Source of the DNA: Aequorivita sp.
Lineage (GTDB): Bacteria; Bacteroidota; Bacteroidia; Flavobacteriales; Flavobacteriaceae
Assembly (NCBI GenBank): GCA_002733915.1
Contig: NVXN01000002.1
Location: forward strand, 351,940-358,126
Reading direction: 5' to 3'
Length of the DNA stretch: 6,187 nucleotides
A program made the position numbers and the translations under genes. The notes below the pieces were generated by a model that ran no database searches, had not been told where the DNA came from, and worked only from the letters and a program-made list of their open reading frames with translations. This document shows, in pieces, positions 1 to 6,187 of this stretch (position 1 is its first letter; each line of letters starts with the position of its first letter).

Positions 1-763
1 CATTGGCGATTTTTTACAGCATAATTGGGTGCATTGGGCCATTGCTTATACAGGTATTTTTTTCGATTTACTTATCGTGCCTTTAATGCTTTGGAAACGT
101 ACGCGGTTATTGGGATTTGTAATTTCGGTATTTTTTCACCTATTCAATTCCATCGTTTTCCAAATTGGGATTTTTCCGTATATGTCCATTGCCTTTGCGC
201 TCTTTTTCTTTTCCCCGGAAATACTTCAAAAAAGATTTCTTCCAAAGAAAAAATTATATGTGGAAAATGAAGTCATTGTTCCAAAACACAAAAATCTTTT
301 GATTGCGGTTTTTGGAATTTATTTCGCTTTTCAAATTGGTTTACCGCTACGCCATTGGTTTTTTAAAGACGATGTTTTATGGACCGAAGAAGGCCATCGC
401 CTTAGTTGGCGTATGATGTTACGTGCCAAGAGCGGCAGTCTTACCGTTTGGGTAAAAAATAAACCTAATGGGGAAAAGACACGGTACAATTACAGTGAGC
501 TTTTAGGTCCAAAACAACAGGGATCTGTTGCTACAAAACCCGACATAATGTGGCAACTTGCACAAAAAATAAAAACTGTTGAAGAGAAAAAAGGACGTGA
601 TGTAGCTGTTTATATGGAAGCTTCAGTTCGCGTAAATGGCGGTTATTATCATCCTTTTACAGATCCAACTGTAGATTTAGCTTCTAAAAAGTGGCATCCT
701 TTCAGACATAGCGAATGGATTTTACCTTCGCCCGAAAGTTATGTGGAAAAGCCAAAAAATTAA
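1..763 (+). CDS. HTTM / vitamin K-dependent gamma-carboxylase-like membrane protein, 3' part
   Basis: The reading frame is open from base 2, with no stop before TAA at 761-763, so this is the last ~253 residues of a gene starting left of the window. An internal GTG at 29 is not the real start. From memory of human GGCX, two blocks match: an HTTM segment (FHLFNSIVFQIGIFPY, fragment residues ~45-60, like the FHCMNSQLFSIGMFSY region, with the conserved His and Asn kept) and a C-terminal soluble part (SWRMMLRAKSG, then DPTVD and WHPFRHSEWILP, like DPRVD and WSPFQRTSW). Hydrophobic membrane segments lie at about residues 11-30, 36-44, 55-71 and 99-115, followed by a soluble ~135-residue tail. Animal enzymes carboxylate Glu residues while oxidising vitamin K; the bacterial substrate is unknown and activity cannot be assumed. 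The catalytic Lys region would lie upstream, outside the window. The gene converges on the 3D-domain gene with a 3-bp gap. The family call is strong; the biochemical role is uncertain. Confidence 0.87.
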   Translation, partial: IGDFLQHNWVHWAIAYTGIFFDLLIVPLMLWKRTRLLGFVISVFFHLFNSIVFQIGIFPYMSIAFALFFFSPEILQKRFLPKKKLYVENEVIVPKHKNLLIAVFGIYFAFQIGLPLRHWFFKDDVLWTEEGHRLSWRMMLRAKSGSLTVWVKNKPNGEKTRYNYSELLGPKQQGSVATKPDIMWQLAQKIKTVEEKKGRDVAVYMEASVRVNGGYYHPFTDPTVDLASKKWHPFRHSEWILPSPESYVEKPKN

Positions 764-766
764 GAT

Positions 767-1198
767 TTAGCGAGCTTGTCGCGAAAACTTATCGTTGGGC
801 CTATCTTTTTTGTTGAAATGGATTTTTACTTTTCGTTTCCCGTATTTTTTTGCGGCCTGCTCGTCCAGCCCCATAAAAATGTCTATTCTTTTTTGCCATC
901 TGCGGTGCATTTTATCTTTTACTACGTAGGTTCCGTCCAACCCTTCAATCTCAATTTCCTCATTGTGGTCCAGGCCCAGTGCAATTAAATCTCGTGAAAC
1001 GGCAACCGCTTTTACGCCATCTTCCAATAAATCACCCCAGGCCGCGCGACGGCTATTTCCTTTTTTGGTTTGATGTTCCAAAGCATTATAGGCCGTAGCC
1101 GTTACGGTAAGCGACACTCTTTTTGAATTGTCCTTATCTACACAACCAAAAAAAATTAGAATGCAACTGCACAATATTATTTTTCTAAATGTCAGCAT
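767..1198 (-). CDS. 3D-domain (Asp-Asp-Asp) putative lipoprotein
   Basis: The product is a small secreted protein of 143 residues. I chose the ATG at 1196-1198. The frame extends to a TTG at 1213, but the ATG start gives a compact signal peptide: Arg5-Lys6, a hydrophobic stretch, then a lipobox-like IFFGC with Cys19. The Phe at -3 is atypical, so lipidation is likely but not certain. The mature part starts with a short polar linker and VTATAYNA (about 31-38), followed by AVSRDLIALGL, VVKDKM and RIDIFMG, and ends in KKYGKRKVKI. This is the layout of the 3D domain, a double-psi-beta-barrel-like fold related to MltA/RlpA and associated with cell-wall proteins. The three likely Asp residues are about D70, D95 and D106. 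The AVSRDL form differs from the Firmicutes AVDP form but, as I recall, is usual in flavobacterial homologues. The likely site of action is the periplasm or outer-membrane inner face; the function is unproven. It is convergent with the HTTM gene and divergent from serS. No Shine-Dalgarno sequence is visible. Confidence 0.8.
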   Translation of the reverse strand: MLTFRKIILCSCILIFFGCVDKDNSKRVSLTVTATAYNALEHQTKKGNSRRAAWGDLLEDGVKAVAVSRDLIALGLDHNEEIEIEGLDGTYVVKDKMHRRWQKRIDIFMGLDEQAAKKYGKRKVKIHFNKKDRPNDKFSRQAR

Positions 1199-1329
1199 AA
1201 CAAGAATATACAAAAACTAGGAGAGAATTAAAAATCCTGTACAGCGTAGCCTAAAATGATAGGGTTAAAAAATTTCTACTACAATACGTTTGACTCATTA
1301 GAAATTCAAAACCTATTCCCCCTTTTTTG

Positions 1330-1337
1330 TACCTTAG
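1330..1337 (+). promoter_or_regulatory. Possible -7 box of the serS promoter
   Basis: TACCTTAG, preceded by a T-run (TTTTTTG), resembles the Bacteroidetes -7 consensus TAnnTTTG at 7 of 8 positions and lies 22 bp before the serS ATG. That would give a short leader. No convincing TTG -33 element sits at the usual distance; the nearest clear TTTG (1289-1292) is too far upstream. The assignment rests on the -7 match and position only. Confidence 0.4.
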
Positions 1338-1359
1338 CGGCTTCAAAGAACAGAAGCTT

Positions 1360-2640
1360 ATGCTACAGGTTACCGACATCCGTGAAAACAAGGATAAATA
1401 CATAAAAGCCCTTACCAAACGTGGCATTGATGCCGCTTCGGTATTGGAGGAAGTTTTAATTGTTGATGAAGAGCGTCGCGCTTCGCAAGCGCAGTTGGAT
1501 GCCATTTTGGCTCAGAGCAATTCCTATTCAAAGGAAATCGGGAAACTTTTTCAAAGTGGTGAAATACAAAAAGCAAACGAGCTAAAAGAAAAAACGGTTG
1601 AACTGAAGGAATCTTCAAAGCAATTGAATGAACAAATGCTTGACGCAGCGGAAAAATTACAGCAGTTGCTTTACACGCTTCCCAATATTCCAAATGATTT
1701 GGTGCCTGCCGGTACCGATGAAAAAGACAATGAAGAAGTTTTCAAAGAAGGCGAAGTGCCAAAACTGGCTGAAGGCGCACTTCCGCATTGGGAACTAGCA
1801 AAAAAATACGATCTGATCGATTTTGAACTTGGCGTTAAAATTACTGGTGCCGGTTTTCCTGTTTATAAAGGAAAAGGCGCACGTTTGCAACGGGCCTTGA
1901 TTACTTACTTTTTAGACAAGAATACCAAAGCCGGATACACAGAATATCAAGTTCCGCATTTGGTAAACGAAGCTTCGGGTTACGGAACGGGGCAACTTCC
2001 CGATAAGGAAGGGCAGATGTACCACGTGGGCATTGACGATCTCTACTTGATACCCACCGCTGAGGTTCCCGTTACAAATATGTTCCGTGGCGATTTACTG
2101 AACCATTCGGAATTGCCAATTACCTGCACAGGCTATACGCCCTGTTTCCGTCGCGAGGCGGGAAGCTATGGCGCCCACGTTCGTGGGTTGAACCGGTTGC
2201 ACCAATTTGATAAAGTTGAAATTGTGCGCATTGAGCATCCCGATAATTCATATGCAGCTTTGGACGGAATGGTGGAGCACGTAAAAGATATTCTTCGCGA
2301 GCTGAAATTGCCGTATAGAATTCTTCGTCTTTGTGGTGGCGATTTGGGCTTCACTTCAGCATTGACCTATGATTTTGAAGTCTTTTCAACGGCGCAGGAC
2401 CGTTGGTTGGAAATTTCTTCTGTTTCAAACTTTGAAACTTTTCAAGCCAATAGATTGAAACTTCGCTTTAAGGACACAGACGGAAAAAACAAACTCGTGC
2501 ATACCTTAAATGGAAGTGCTTTGGCATTGCCAAGGGTTTTGGCCGGAATTCTTGAAAACTATCAAACTGAAGATGGAATAAAAATTCCAGAAGTTTTGGA
2601 ACCCTACTGTGGATTTGACTTTATAAGAAAAGCTGATTAA
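1360..2640 (+). CDS. serS: Seryl-tRNA synthetase
   Basis: This class II aminoacyl-tRNA synthetase activates serine with ATP and charges tRNA-Ser (and tRNA-Sec where present) in the cytoplasm. The frame is open from a TTG at 1327, but ATG 1360 is chosen because MLQVTDIRENKDKY is the usual Bacteroidetes N-terminus; this gives 426 residues, normal for the family. Residues ~40-112 form the charged, Glu/Lys/Gln-rich antiparallel coiled-coil arm that binds the long variable arm of tRNA-Ser. Motif 1 spans about 163-199, ending in Pro199. The serine-binding TAEVP is at 233-237. Motif 2 is CFRREAGSYG at 262-271. EISSVSNFETFQANR is at 351-365. Motif 3 (NGSALALPRVLAGILENYQ, 384-402) has its Arg. Every catalytic motif is intact, so the gene should be functional. 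It stands alone: 161 bp separate it from the divergent 3D gene and 412 bp from nrdB. No good Shine-Dalgarno sequence is seen, which is common in this phylum. Confidence 0.98.
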   Translation: MLQVTDIRENKDKYIKALTKRGIDAASVLEEVLIVDEERRASQAQLDAILAQSNSYSKEIGKLFQSGEIQKANELKEKTVELKESSKQLNEQMLDAAEKLQQLLYTLPNIPNDLVPAGTDEKDNEEVFKEGEVPKLAEGALPHWELAKKYDLIDFELGVKITGAGFPVYKGKGARLQRALITYFLDKNTKAGYTEYQVPHLVNEASGYGTGQLPDKEGQMYHVGIDDLYLIPTAEVPVTNMFRGDLLNHSELPITCTGYTPCFRREAGSYGAHVRGLNRLHQFDKVEIVRIEHPDNSYAALDGMVEHVKDILRELKLPYRILRLCGGDLGFTSALTYDFEVFSTAQDRWLEISSVSNFETFQANRLKLRFKDTDGKNKLVHTLNGSALALPRVLAGILENYQTEDGIKIPEVLEPYCGFDFIRKAD

Positions 2641-2659
2641 TTTCCAGAATTTCAGTTTT

Positions 2660-2710
2660 GAGCTTGTCGAGAACAGTTACTATTTGCGATTCGACAAGGT
2701 CAGCGTGACA
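2660..2710. repeat. Dispersed-type inverted repeat after serS
   Basis: GAGCTTGTCGA (2660-2670) pairs with TCGACAAGGTC (2691-2701), 10 of 11 positions complementary around a 20-nt loop, followed by AGCGTGACA. The right arm plus tail resembles TTCGACAAGCTCAGYGTGACA, which I recall as an abundant intergenic repeat in Flavobacteriia. It starts 20 bp after the serS stop. It could fold in RNA and stabilise or end the serS transcript, but no T-run follows directly; the nearest (TTTTT, 2716-2720) is ~14 nt further on. Copy number cannot be judged from this window. Confidence 0.6.
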
Positions 2711-2803
2711 TAATGTTTTTGATTAAAAATATTAATTGATTTGTAGCGCTATTTTTTCACAAATAATATATTTTTTACAATTCTCCGAATCATTTCAAAT
2801 GTT

Positions 2804-2825
2804 AAAACTATAGATTTATAGTTTT
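2804..2825. promoter_or_regulatory. Perfect 9-bp inverted repeat, candidate operator
   Basis: AAAACTATA (2804-2812) and TATAGTTTT (2817-2825) are exact reverse complements separated by GATT. The site is ~230 bp before the nrdB start. The half-sites contain CTATA/TATAG as in the NrdR box (ACACWATATATWGTGT), but they are spread 4 bp wider and lack the outer ACA/TGT, so it is not a standard NrdR site. It could bind a dimeric regulator or be a chance result of AT-rich sequence. Confidence 0.35.
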
Positions 2826-2939
2826 CATTTTTTGTAAACTTTTTATGCTCTGCAGGCTACTAAAATATTTTTATTGCTTTTAAATTCAATTAGTTACAGA
2901 GAATTATTTTTAAAAATTTGTAAACAATTGAAAATCACG

Positions 2940-2960
2940 TGTTGAAAACTTTGTTAAAAA
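2940..2960 (-). promoter_or_regulatory. Tandem DnaA-box-like motifs upstream of nrdB
   Basis: TGTTGAAAA (2940-2948) and TGTTAAAAA (2952-2960) are in the same orientation, 12 bp apart. Read on the minus strand both are TTTTNAACA, one mismatch from the DnaA box TTWTNCACA and at the same position in each. A weaker ATTGAAAA lies just upstream (2927-2934). DnaA control of nrdAB is known in E. coli; applying it here is inference, and the AT-rich background lowers the weight. Confidence 0.3.
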
Positions 2961-2999
2961 ACTAAGATGAATTAAACTCCAACTTCCTTTTAATTTTTA

Positions 3000-3007
3000 C
3001 ATATTTG
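3000..3007 (+). promoter_or_regulatory. Probable -7 box of the nrdB promoter
   Basis: CATATTTG, after a T-rich run (TAATTTTTA), matches the Bacteroidetes -7 consensus TAnnTTTG at 7 of 8 positions. It lies 45 bp before the nrdB ATG, leaving a plausible ~35-40-nt leader. No clear TTG -33 element is found at the usual distance, so the call rests on the -7 match and its place. Confidence 0.4.
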
Positions 3008-3043
3008 TTAGTCCCGAGTAGCGACAAATTTTAATCTAAAAAC

Positions 3044-3049
3044 AAAGGA
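3044..3049 (+). promoter_or_regulatory. Ribosome binding site of nrdB
   Basis: AAAGGA ends 3 bp before the ATG at 3053. It is the only purine-rich Shine-Dalgarno-like sequence directly in front of a gene start in this window and supports that start codon, though the spacing is short. Confidence 0.5.
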
Positions 3050-3052
3050 CAT

Positions 3053-4030
3053 ATGAGTGCAATTGAACCAATTTTACAGGAAAACAAAAACAGATTCGTA
3101 ATATTCCCAATCCAACATCACGATATTTGGGAGTGGTACAAAAAGAGCGAAGCCAGTTTTTGGACAGCCGAGGAAATTGATTTGCACCAAGACCTTACCG
3201 ATTGGAATTCAAAACTGAACGACGATGAGCGTTATTTTATAAAACATATTTTAGCTTTTTTCGCAGCTTCTGATGGAATTGTGAATGAAAATCTTGCTGA
3301 AAATTTCGTTAACGAAGTTCAGTACAGCGAGGCCAAATTCTTCTACGGCTTCCAGATCATGATGGAAAACATCCACAGTGAAACCTATTCGCTTTTGATT
3401 GATACCTATGTGAAAGATGAAAAGGAAAAAGACCAACTTTTCAACGCCATTGAAACTTTTCCGGCAATAAAAAAGAAAGCAGATTGGGCGCTGAAATGGA
3501 TCGAAAGTGATTCATTCGCTGAACGTTTGATTGCTTTTGCTGCAGTGGAAGGAATTTTCTTTTCGGGTGCATTTTGCTCTATTTTTTGGTTGAAAAAACG
3601 CGGCTTGATGCCCGGGCTTACTTTTTCAAATGAATTGATTTCCCGCGATGAAGGCGTTCACTGCGATTTTGCCGTGCATCTTCACAACCACCATTTGGTA
3701 AACAAAGTTTCAAAAGAGCGTATCCGCGAAATAATTGTTGACGCTTTGAATATTGAGCGCGAATTTATCACCGAATCGCTTCCCGCAAGTTTGATTGGGA
3801 TGAATTCAAAATTGATGACGCAATATCTGGAATTTGTAACCGACAGACTTTTGGTTGAACTGGATTGCGAAAAGGAATACAACGTTACGAACCCATTTGA
3901 TTTTATGGATATGATTTCGCTTCAGGGTAAAACCAACTTCTTTGAAAAAAGGGTGGGCGAATACCAAAAAGCAGGTGTTACAAACAAGGACAAGGAATCA
4001 AACAAAATCAGTTTCGACGCGGATTTTTAG
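3053..4030 (+). CDS. nrdB: Class I ribonucleoside-diphosphate reductase, beta subunit
   Basis: This is the radical-generating R2 subunit: it houses a diiron-oxo/tyrosyl radical cofactor and passes the radical to NrdA for reduction of ribonucleoside diphosphates in the cytoplasm. Length is 325 residues. The sequence follows eukaryotic R2 closely (recalled alignment to mouse): [11 protein letters not shown] near 16-26, [13 protein letters not shown] at 69-81, and the SRDEG region near 197-201. All expected ligands are present: Asp74, Glu105, His108, Glu166, Glu200 and His203, with radical Tyr112 in ENIHSETY, so a classical Fe-tyrosyl (class Ia-type) cofactor is expected. The C-terminus ends in FDADF, the R1-binding tail type of eukaryotic R2. 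There is no N-terminal ATP cone, unlike some Bacteroidota NrdB proteins; that regulator sits in NrdA. ATG 3053 matches the family N-terminus and has AAAGGA upstream. nrdA follows after 116 bp on the same strand, probably co-transcribed; the order nrdB-nrdA is the reverse of E. coli. Confidence 0.98.
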   Translation: MSAIEPILQENKNRFVIFPIQHHDIWEWYKKSEASFWTAEEIDLHQDLTDWNSKLNDDERYFIKHILAFFAASDGIVNENLAENFVNEVQYSEAKFFYGFQIMMENIHSETYSLLIDTYVKDEKEKDQLFNAIETFPAIKKKADWALKWIESDSFAERLIAFAAVEGIFFSGAFCSIFWLKKRGLMPGLTFSNELISRDEGVHCDFAVHLHNHHLVNKVSKERIREIIVDALNIEREFITESLPASLIGMNSKLMTQYLEFVTDRLLVELDCEKEYNVTNPFDFMDMISLQGKTNFFEKRVGEYQKAGVTNKDKESNKISFDADF

Positions 4031-4045
4031 AAAGCAATAGCTTTC
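4030..4045 (+). other. Small hairpin at the nrdB stop codon
   Basis: GAAAGC (4030-4035) and GCTTTC (4040-4045) are perfect complements around an AATA loop. The first base is the last base of the nrdB TAG stop. No T-run follows (CCACACAT), so it is not a standard intrinsic terminator; it could act in mRNA stability or be chance. Confidence 0.35.
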
Positions 4046-4082
4046 CCACACATATATTATTTCAAAATGTAAAAGTTGACTG

Positions 4083-4102
4083 TGTGCAATTTTCATTGCA
4101 TA
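4083..4102 (+). other. Second hairpin in the nrdB-nrdA gap
   Basis: TGCAAT (4085-4090) and ATTGCA (4095-4100) pair perfectly around a TTTC loop. The stem extends by one G-U and one T-A pair to 4083/4102. It ends 44 bp before the nrdA start and would lie in the nrdBA mRNA between the two genes. Its role is unknown. Confidence 0.35.
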
Positions 4103-4146
4103 ACAGGATTTTCAGCTACCATTACTAACCACTAAATAAAAGAATT

Positions 4147-6187
4147 ATGAATGTAGTAAAAAGAGACGGCCGAAAGGAACCAATGATGTTCGATAAAATC
4201 ACGGCTCGCGTTCGCAAACTGTGCTATGGTTTAAATGAATTGGTTGACCCAGTGAAAGTTGCAATGCGCGTAATTGAAGGGCTTTACGATGGCGTAACTA
4301 CCAGCGAGCTTGATAATTTGGCGGCTGAAATTGCGGCGACTATGACCACTTCGCATCCTGATTATGCACGTTTGGCCGCGCGCATCTCTGTTTCAAACCT
4401 TCATAAAAACACCAAAAAATCATTTTCAGAAGTGATGACGGATCTTTACGAATACGTAAATCCGCGTACCGGAAAAAAAGCCCCGTTGCTGAGCGATGAG
4501 GTTTATGAAGTGATTAAAAAGAATGCTGAGGAACTGGATTCAACTATTATATACAACCGTGATTTTGGTTATGATTATTTCGGATTTAAAACCTTGGAAC
4601 GATCCTATTTATTGAAGTTGAACGGAAAGATAGCGGAACGACCACAACATATGTTGATGCGCGTTTCCGTTGGAATTCATTTAGATGACTTGGCTGCGGT
4701 GAAAGAAACCTATGAGTTGATGTCGAAAAAATATTTCACCCACGCCACGCCAACACTTTTCAACAGCGGAACGCCAAAACCCCAGATGTCTTCCTGCTTT
4801 TTACTTGCAATGAAAGACGACAGTATCGATGGAATTTACGATACGTTAAAGCAAACCGCCAAAATCTCACAATCTGCCGGTGGAATTGGACTTTCTATCC
4901 ACAACGTTCGTGCAACCGGTTCATACATTGGTGGCACCAATGGAACTTCAAACGGTATTGTGCCCATGCTTCGCGTTTTCAATGATACCGCGCGTTACGT
5001 GGATCAAGGCGGTGGAAAGCGAAAAGGCTCTTTCGCAATTTATGTGGAACCTTGGCACGCCGATATTTTCGACTTTTTGGATTTGAAAAAGAATCACGGA
5101 AAAGAGGAAATGCGCGCCCGCGATCTTTTTTATGCTATGTGGATTCCAGATTTATTTATGAAACGTGTGCAGGATGATGCTGAATGGACGCTCATGTGCC
5201 CCAACGAATGCCCTGGTCTTTTTGAATGCCACAGTGAAGAGTTTGAAACGCTTTACCATAAATATGAAGCAGAAAACAAAGGTAGAAAAACCGTAAAGGC
5301 TCGTGAGCTTTGGGAGAAAATCCTGGAATCGCAGATTGAGACCGGTACACCGTATATGCTTTACAAAGATGCGGCGAACCGAAAAAGCAATCAGAAGAAT
5401 TTAGGAACCATAAAATCCTCAAACCTATGTACGGAAATTATGGAATACACTTCACCGGACGAAGTTGCGGTTTGTAATTTGGCTTCCATCGCCCTGCCGA
5501 TGTTTGTGAAAAATGGCGAGTTTGACCACAAAGAACTTTTCAAAGTAACAAAGCGTGTTACCAAAAACTTGAATCGCGTGATCGACAGAAATTACTATCC
5601 GGTAATTGAGGCACAAAACTCAAATTTCCGCCACCGTCCGGTTGGTTTGGGAATTCAAGGTTTGGCGGATGCATTTATTATGCTCCGTTTGCCTTTCACA
5701 AGCGATGAAGCTAAAAAATTGAACCAGGAAATATTTGAAACGCTTTATTTTGCCGCCGTAACCGCTTCCATGGAAGAAGCAAAGGCAGATGGCCCGTACG
5801 AAAGCTATAAAGGATCGCCAATTTCCGAAGGGCTTTTTCAGCATAATTTATGGGGAATAAATGATGAGGAATTGAGTGGTCGTTGGGATTGGGCAAAATT
5901 GAGAAAAGATGTTAAGAAACACGGCGTGCGCAACTCGCTTTTGGTAGCACCGATGCCGACTGCTTCCACTTCGCAGATTCTTGGCAACAATGAGGCTTTT
6001 GAGCCGTACACTTCAAATATTTATACGCGTCGCGTACTTTCCGGGGAATTCATCGTTGTGAACCAACACCTTTTGGAGGATTTGGTAGAATTAGGGCTTT
6101 GGAATGAGGATTTAAAGGAAGAAATTATGCGCGCCAACGGATCAATACAGGATGTGGAAATAATCCCGCAGGAAATGAAAGAACTTT
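4147..6187 (+). CDS. nrdA: Class I ribonucleoside-diphosphate reductase, alpha subunit, 5' part
   Basis: This is the catalytic large subunit (R1), which reduces NDPs to dNDPs using the radical from NrdB. The frame is open from ATG 4147 to the right edge, giving 680 residues; compared with mouse R1 (792) roughly 100-130 residues are missing, including the C-terminal Tyr pair of the radical path and the tail Cys pair. An ATP cone occupies about 1-92 ([16 protein letters not shown]), with Asp56 at the position of mouse Asp57, which is needed for dATP inhibition, so feedback control is expected. The specificity-site region [10 protein letters not shown] is at 224-233. Catalytic residues are all present: Cys217 (SSCF), Asn426, Cys428 and Glu430 in SSNLCTEI, and Cys443 (AVCNLAS). 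[13 protein letters not shown] is at 603-615. Similarity to eukaryotic R1 is much stronger than to E. coli NrdA. The start matches the family N-terminus; only a weak AAAAGA precedes it, and no separate promoter is seen, so transcription from nrdB is likely. Confidence 0.98.
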   Translation, partial: MNVVKRDGRKEPMMFDKITARVRKLCYGLNELVDPVKVAMRVIEGLYDGVTTSELDNLAAEIAATMTTSHPDYARLAARISVSNLHKNTKKSFSEVMTDLYEYVNPRTGKKAPLLSDEVYEVIKKNAEELDSTIIYNRDFGYDYFGFKTLERSYLLKLNGKIAERPQHMLMRVSVGIHLDDLAAVKETYELMSKKYFTHATPTLFNSGTPKPQMSSCFLLAMKDDSIDGIYDTLKQTAKISQSAGGIGLSIHNVRATGSYIGGTNGTSNGIVPMLRVFNDTARYVDQGGGKRKGSFAIYVEPWHADIFDFLDLKKNHGKEEMRARDLFYAMWIPDLFMKRVQDDAEWTLMCPNECPGLFECHSEEFETLYHKYEAENKGRKTVKARELWEKILESQIETGTPYMLYKDAANRKSNQKNLGTIKSSNLCTEIMEYTSPDEVAVCNLASIALPMFVKNGEFDHKELFKVTKRVTKNLNRVIDRNYYPVIEAQNSNFRHRPVGLGIQGLADAFIMLRLPFTSDEAKKLNQEIFETLYFAAVTASMEEAKADGPYESYKGSPISEGLFQHNLWGINDEELSGRWDWAKLRKDVKKHGVRNSLLVAPMPTASTSQILGNNEAFEPYTSNIYTRRVLSGEFIVVNQHLLEDLVELGLWNEDLKEEIMRANGSIQDVEIIPQEMKEL

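Larger units (their letters stand above)
2641..3052. other. 412-bp AT-rich intergenic region between serS and nrdB
   Basis: No credible coding sequence is seen here on either strand. The left ~70 bp hold the GAGCTTGTCGA-type inverted repeat. The rest is strongly AT-rich and contains a perfect 9-bp inverted repeat (2804-2825), a 12-bp AT palindrome (ATTTTTAAAAAT, 2906-2917), a tandem TGTTRAAAA motif (2940-2960) and the probable nrdB promoter close to 3000. No tRNA cloverleaf, riboswitch or classic hairpin-plus-T-run terminator was recognised. The length and the concentration of symmetric sites suggest this is the control region of the nrdBA unit. Confidence 0.7.

Noticed and set aside
70..75. 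AVSRDL in the 3D-domain protein (residues 68-73) as a lost catalytic Asp
   Set aside because: Coordinates given here are protein residues. This form, as I recall, is usual in flavobacterial homologues, and an Asp is still present two positions on, so it is not a defect.
25..270. An 81-codon plus-strand frame inside the HTTM gene
   Set aside because: It overlaps the well-supported family frame in another phase and shows no recognisable protein features.
1199..1213. TTG start adding 5 residues to the 3D-domain protein
   Set aside because: ATG at 1196-1198 gives a normal lipoprotein signal peptide, and TTG starts are rare.
1237..1244. CTGTACAG palindrome in the divergent 3D-serS spacer
   Set aside because: An 8-bp palindrome without a second copy or known match is expected by chance.
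1327..1359. N-terminal extension of SerS from a TTG codon
   Set aside because: The extra 11 residues do not fit the family N-terminus, and they overlap the likely promoter box; ATG 1360 fits.
2744..2751. TAGCGCTA palindrome after serS
   Set aside because: It is short and isolated with no neighbouring symmetric site, so it is not reported as an operator.
2641..3052. CRISPR array, tRNA or riboswitch in the long gap
   Set aside because: There are no regularly spaced direct repeats, no cloverleaf with a TTCRANY arm, and no recognised aptamer motif.
4880..5086. A 68-codon plus-strand frame and several minus-strand frames (5192-5422, 5620-5896) within nrdA
   Set aside because: They are antisense or out-of-phase shadows of a strongly conserved gene.

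Overview
The window looks like chromosomal DNA from a member of the Flavobacteriaceae (Bacteroidota). The evidence is an AT-rich base composition in the gaps, start sites with weak or no Shine-Dalgarno sequence, TAnnTTTG-like promoter boxes, a Bacteroidetes-style seryl-tRNA synthetase, eukaryote-like class I ribonucleotide reductase subunits in the order nrdB-nrdA, and a GAGCTTGTCGA/TCGACAAG-type inverted repeat of a kind I recall from many flavobacterial intergenic regions. The genus cannot be fixed by eye.

Layout. Bases 1-763 (+) hold the 3' part of a membrane protein of the HTTM / vitamin K-dependent gamma-carboxylase family; its start lies left of the window. It converges, with a 3-bp gap, on a small lipoprotein gene with a 3D (Asp-Asp-Asp, double-psi-beta-barrel-like) domain on the minus strand (767-1198). 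A 161-bp divergent spacer leads to serS (1360-2640, +), seryl-tRNA synthetase. A 412-bp AT-rich gap (2641-3052) holds the dispersed-type inverted repeat just after serS, a perfect 9-bp inverted repeat, a tandem TGTTRAAAA motif and a likely nrdB promoter. Then come nrdB (3053-4030) and nrdA (4147 to beyond the right edge), separated by 116 bp with two small hairpins.

How the genes work together. NrdB carries the diiron/tyrosyl-radical site and NrdA carries the catalytic thiyl site and the ATP-cone activity switch; together they make deoxyribonucleotides for DNA synthesis. All key residues within the window are intact in both. serS supplies Ser-tRNA and appears to be an independent unit. The HTTM and 3D genes have no obvious functional link to the others.

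Most of the window is ordinary housekeeping sequence and I see no convincing new multi-gene system. The points most worth a second look are the bacterial gamma-carboxylase homologue and the possible control sites in front of nrdB.
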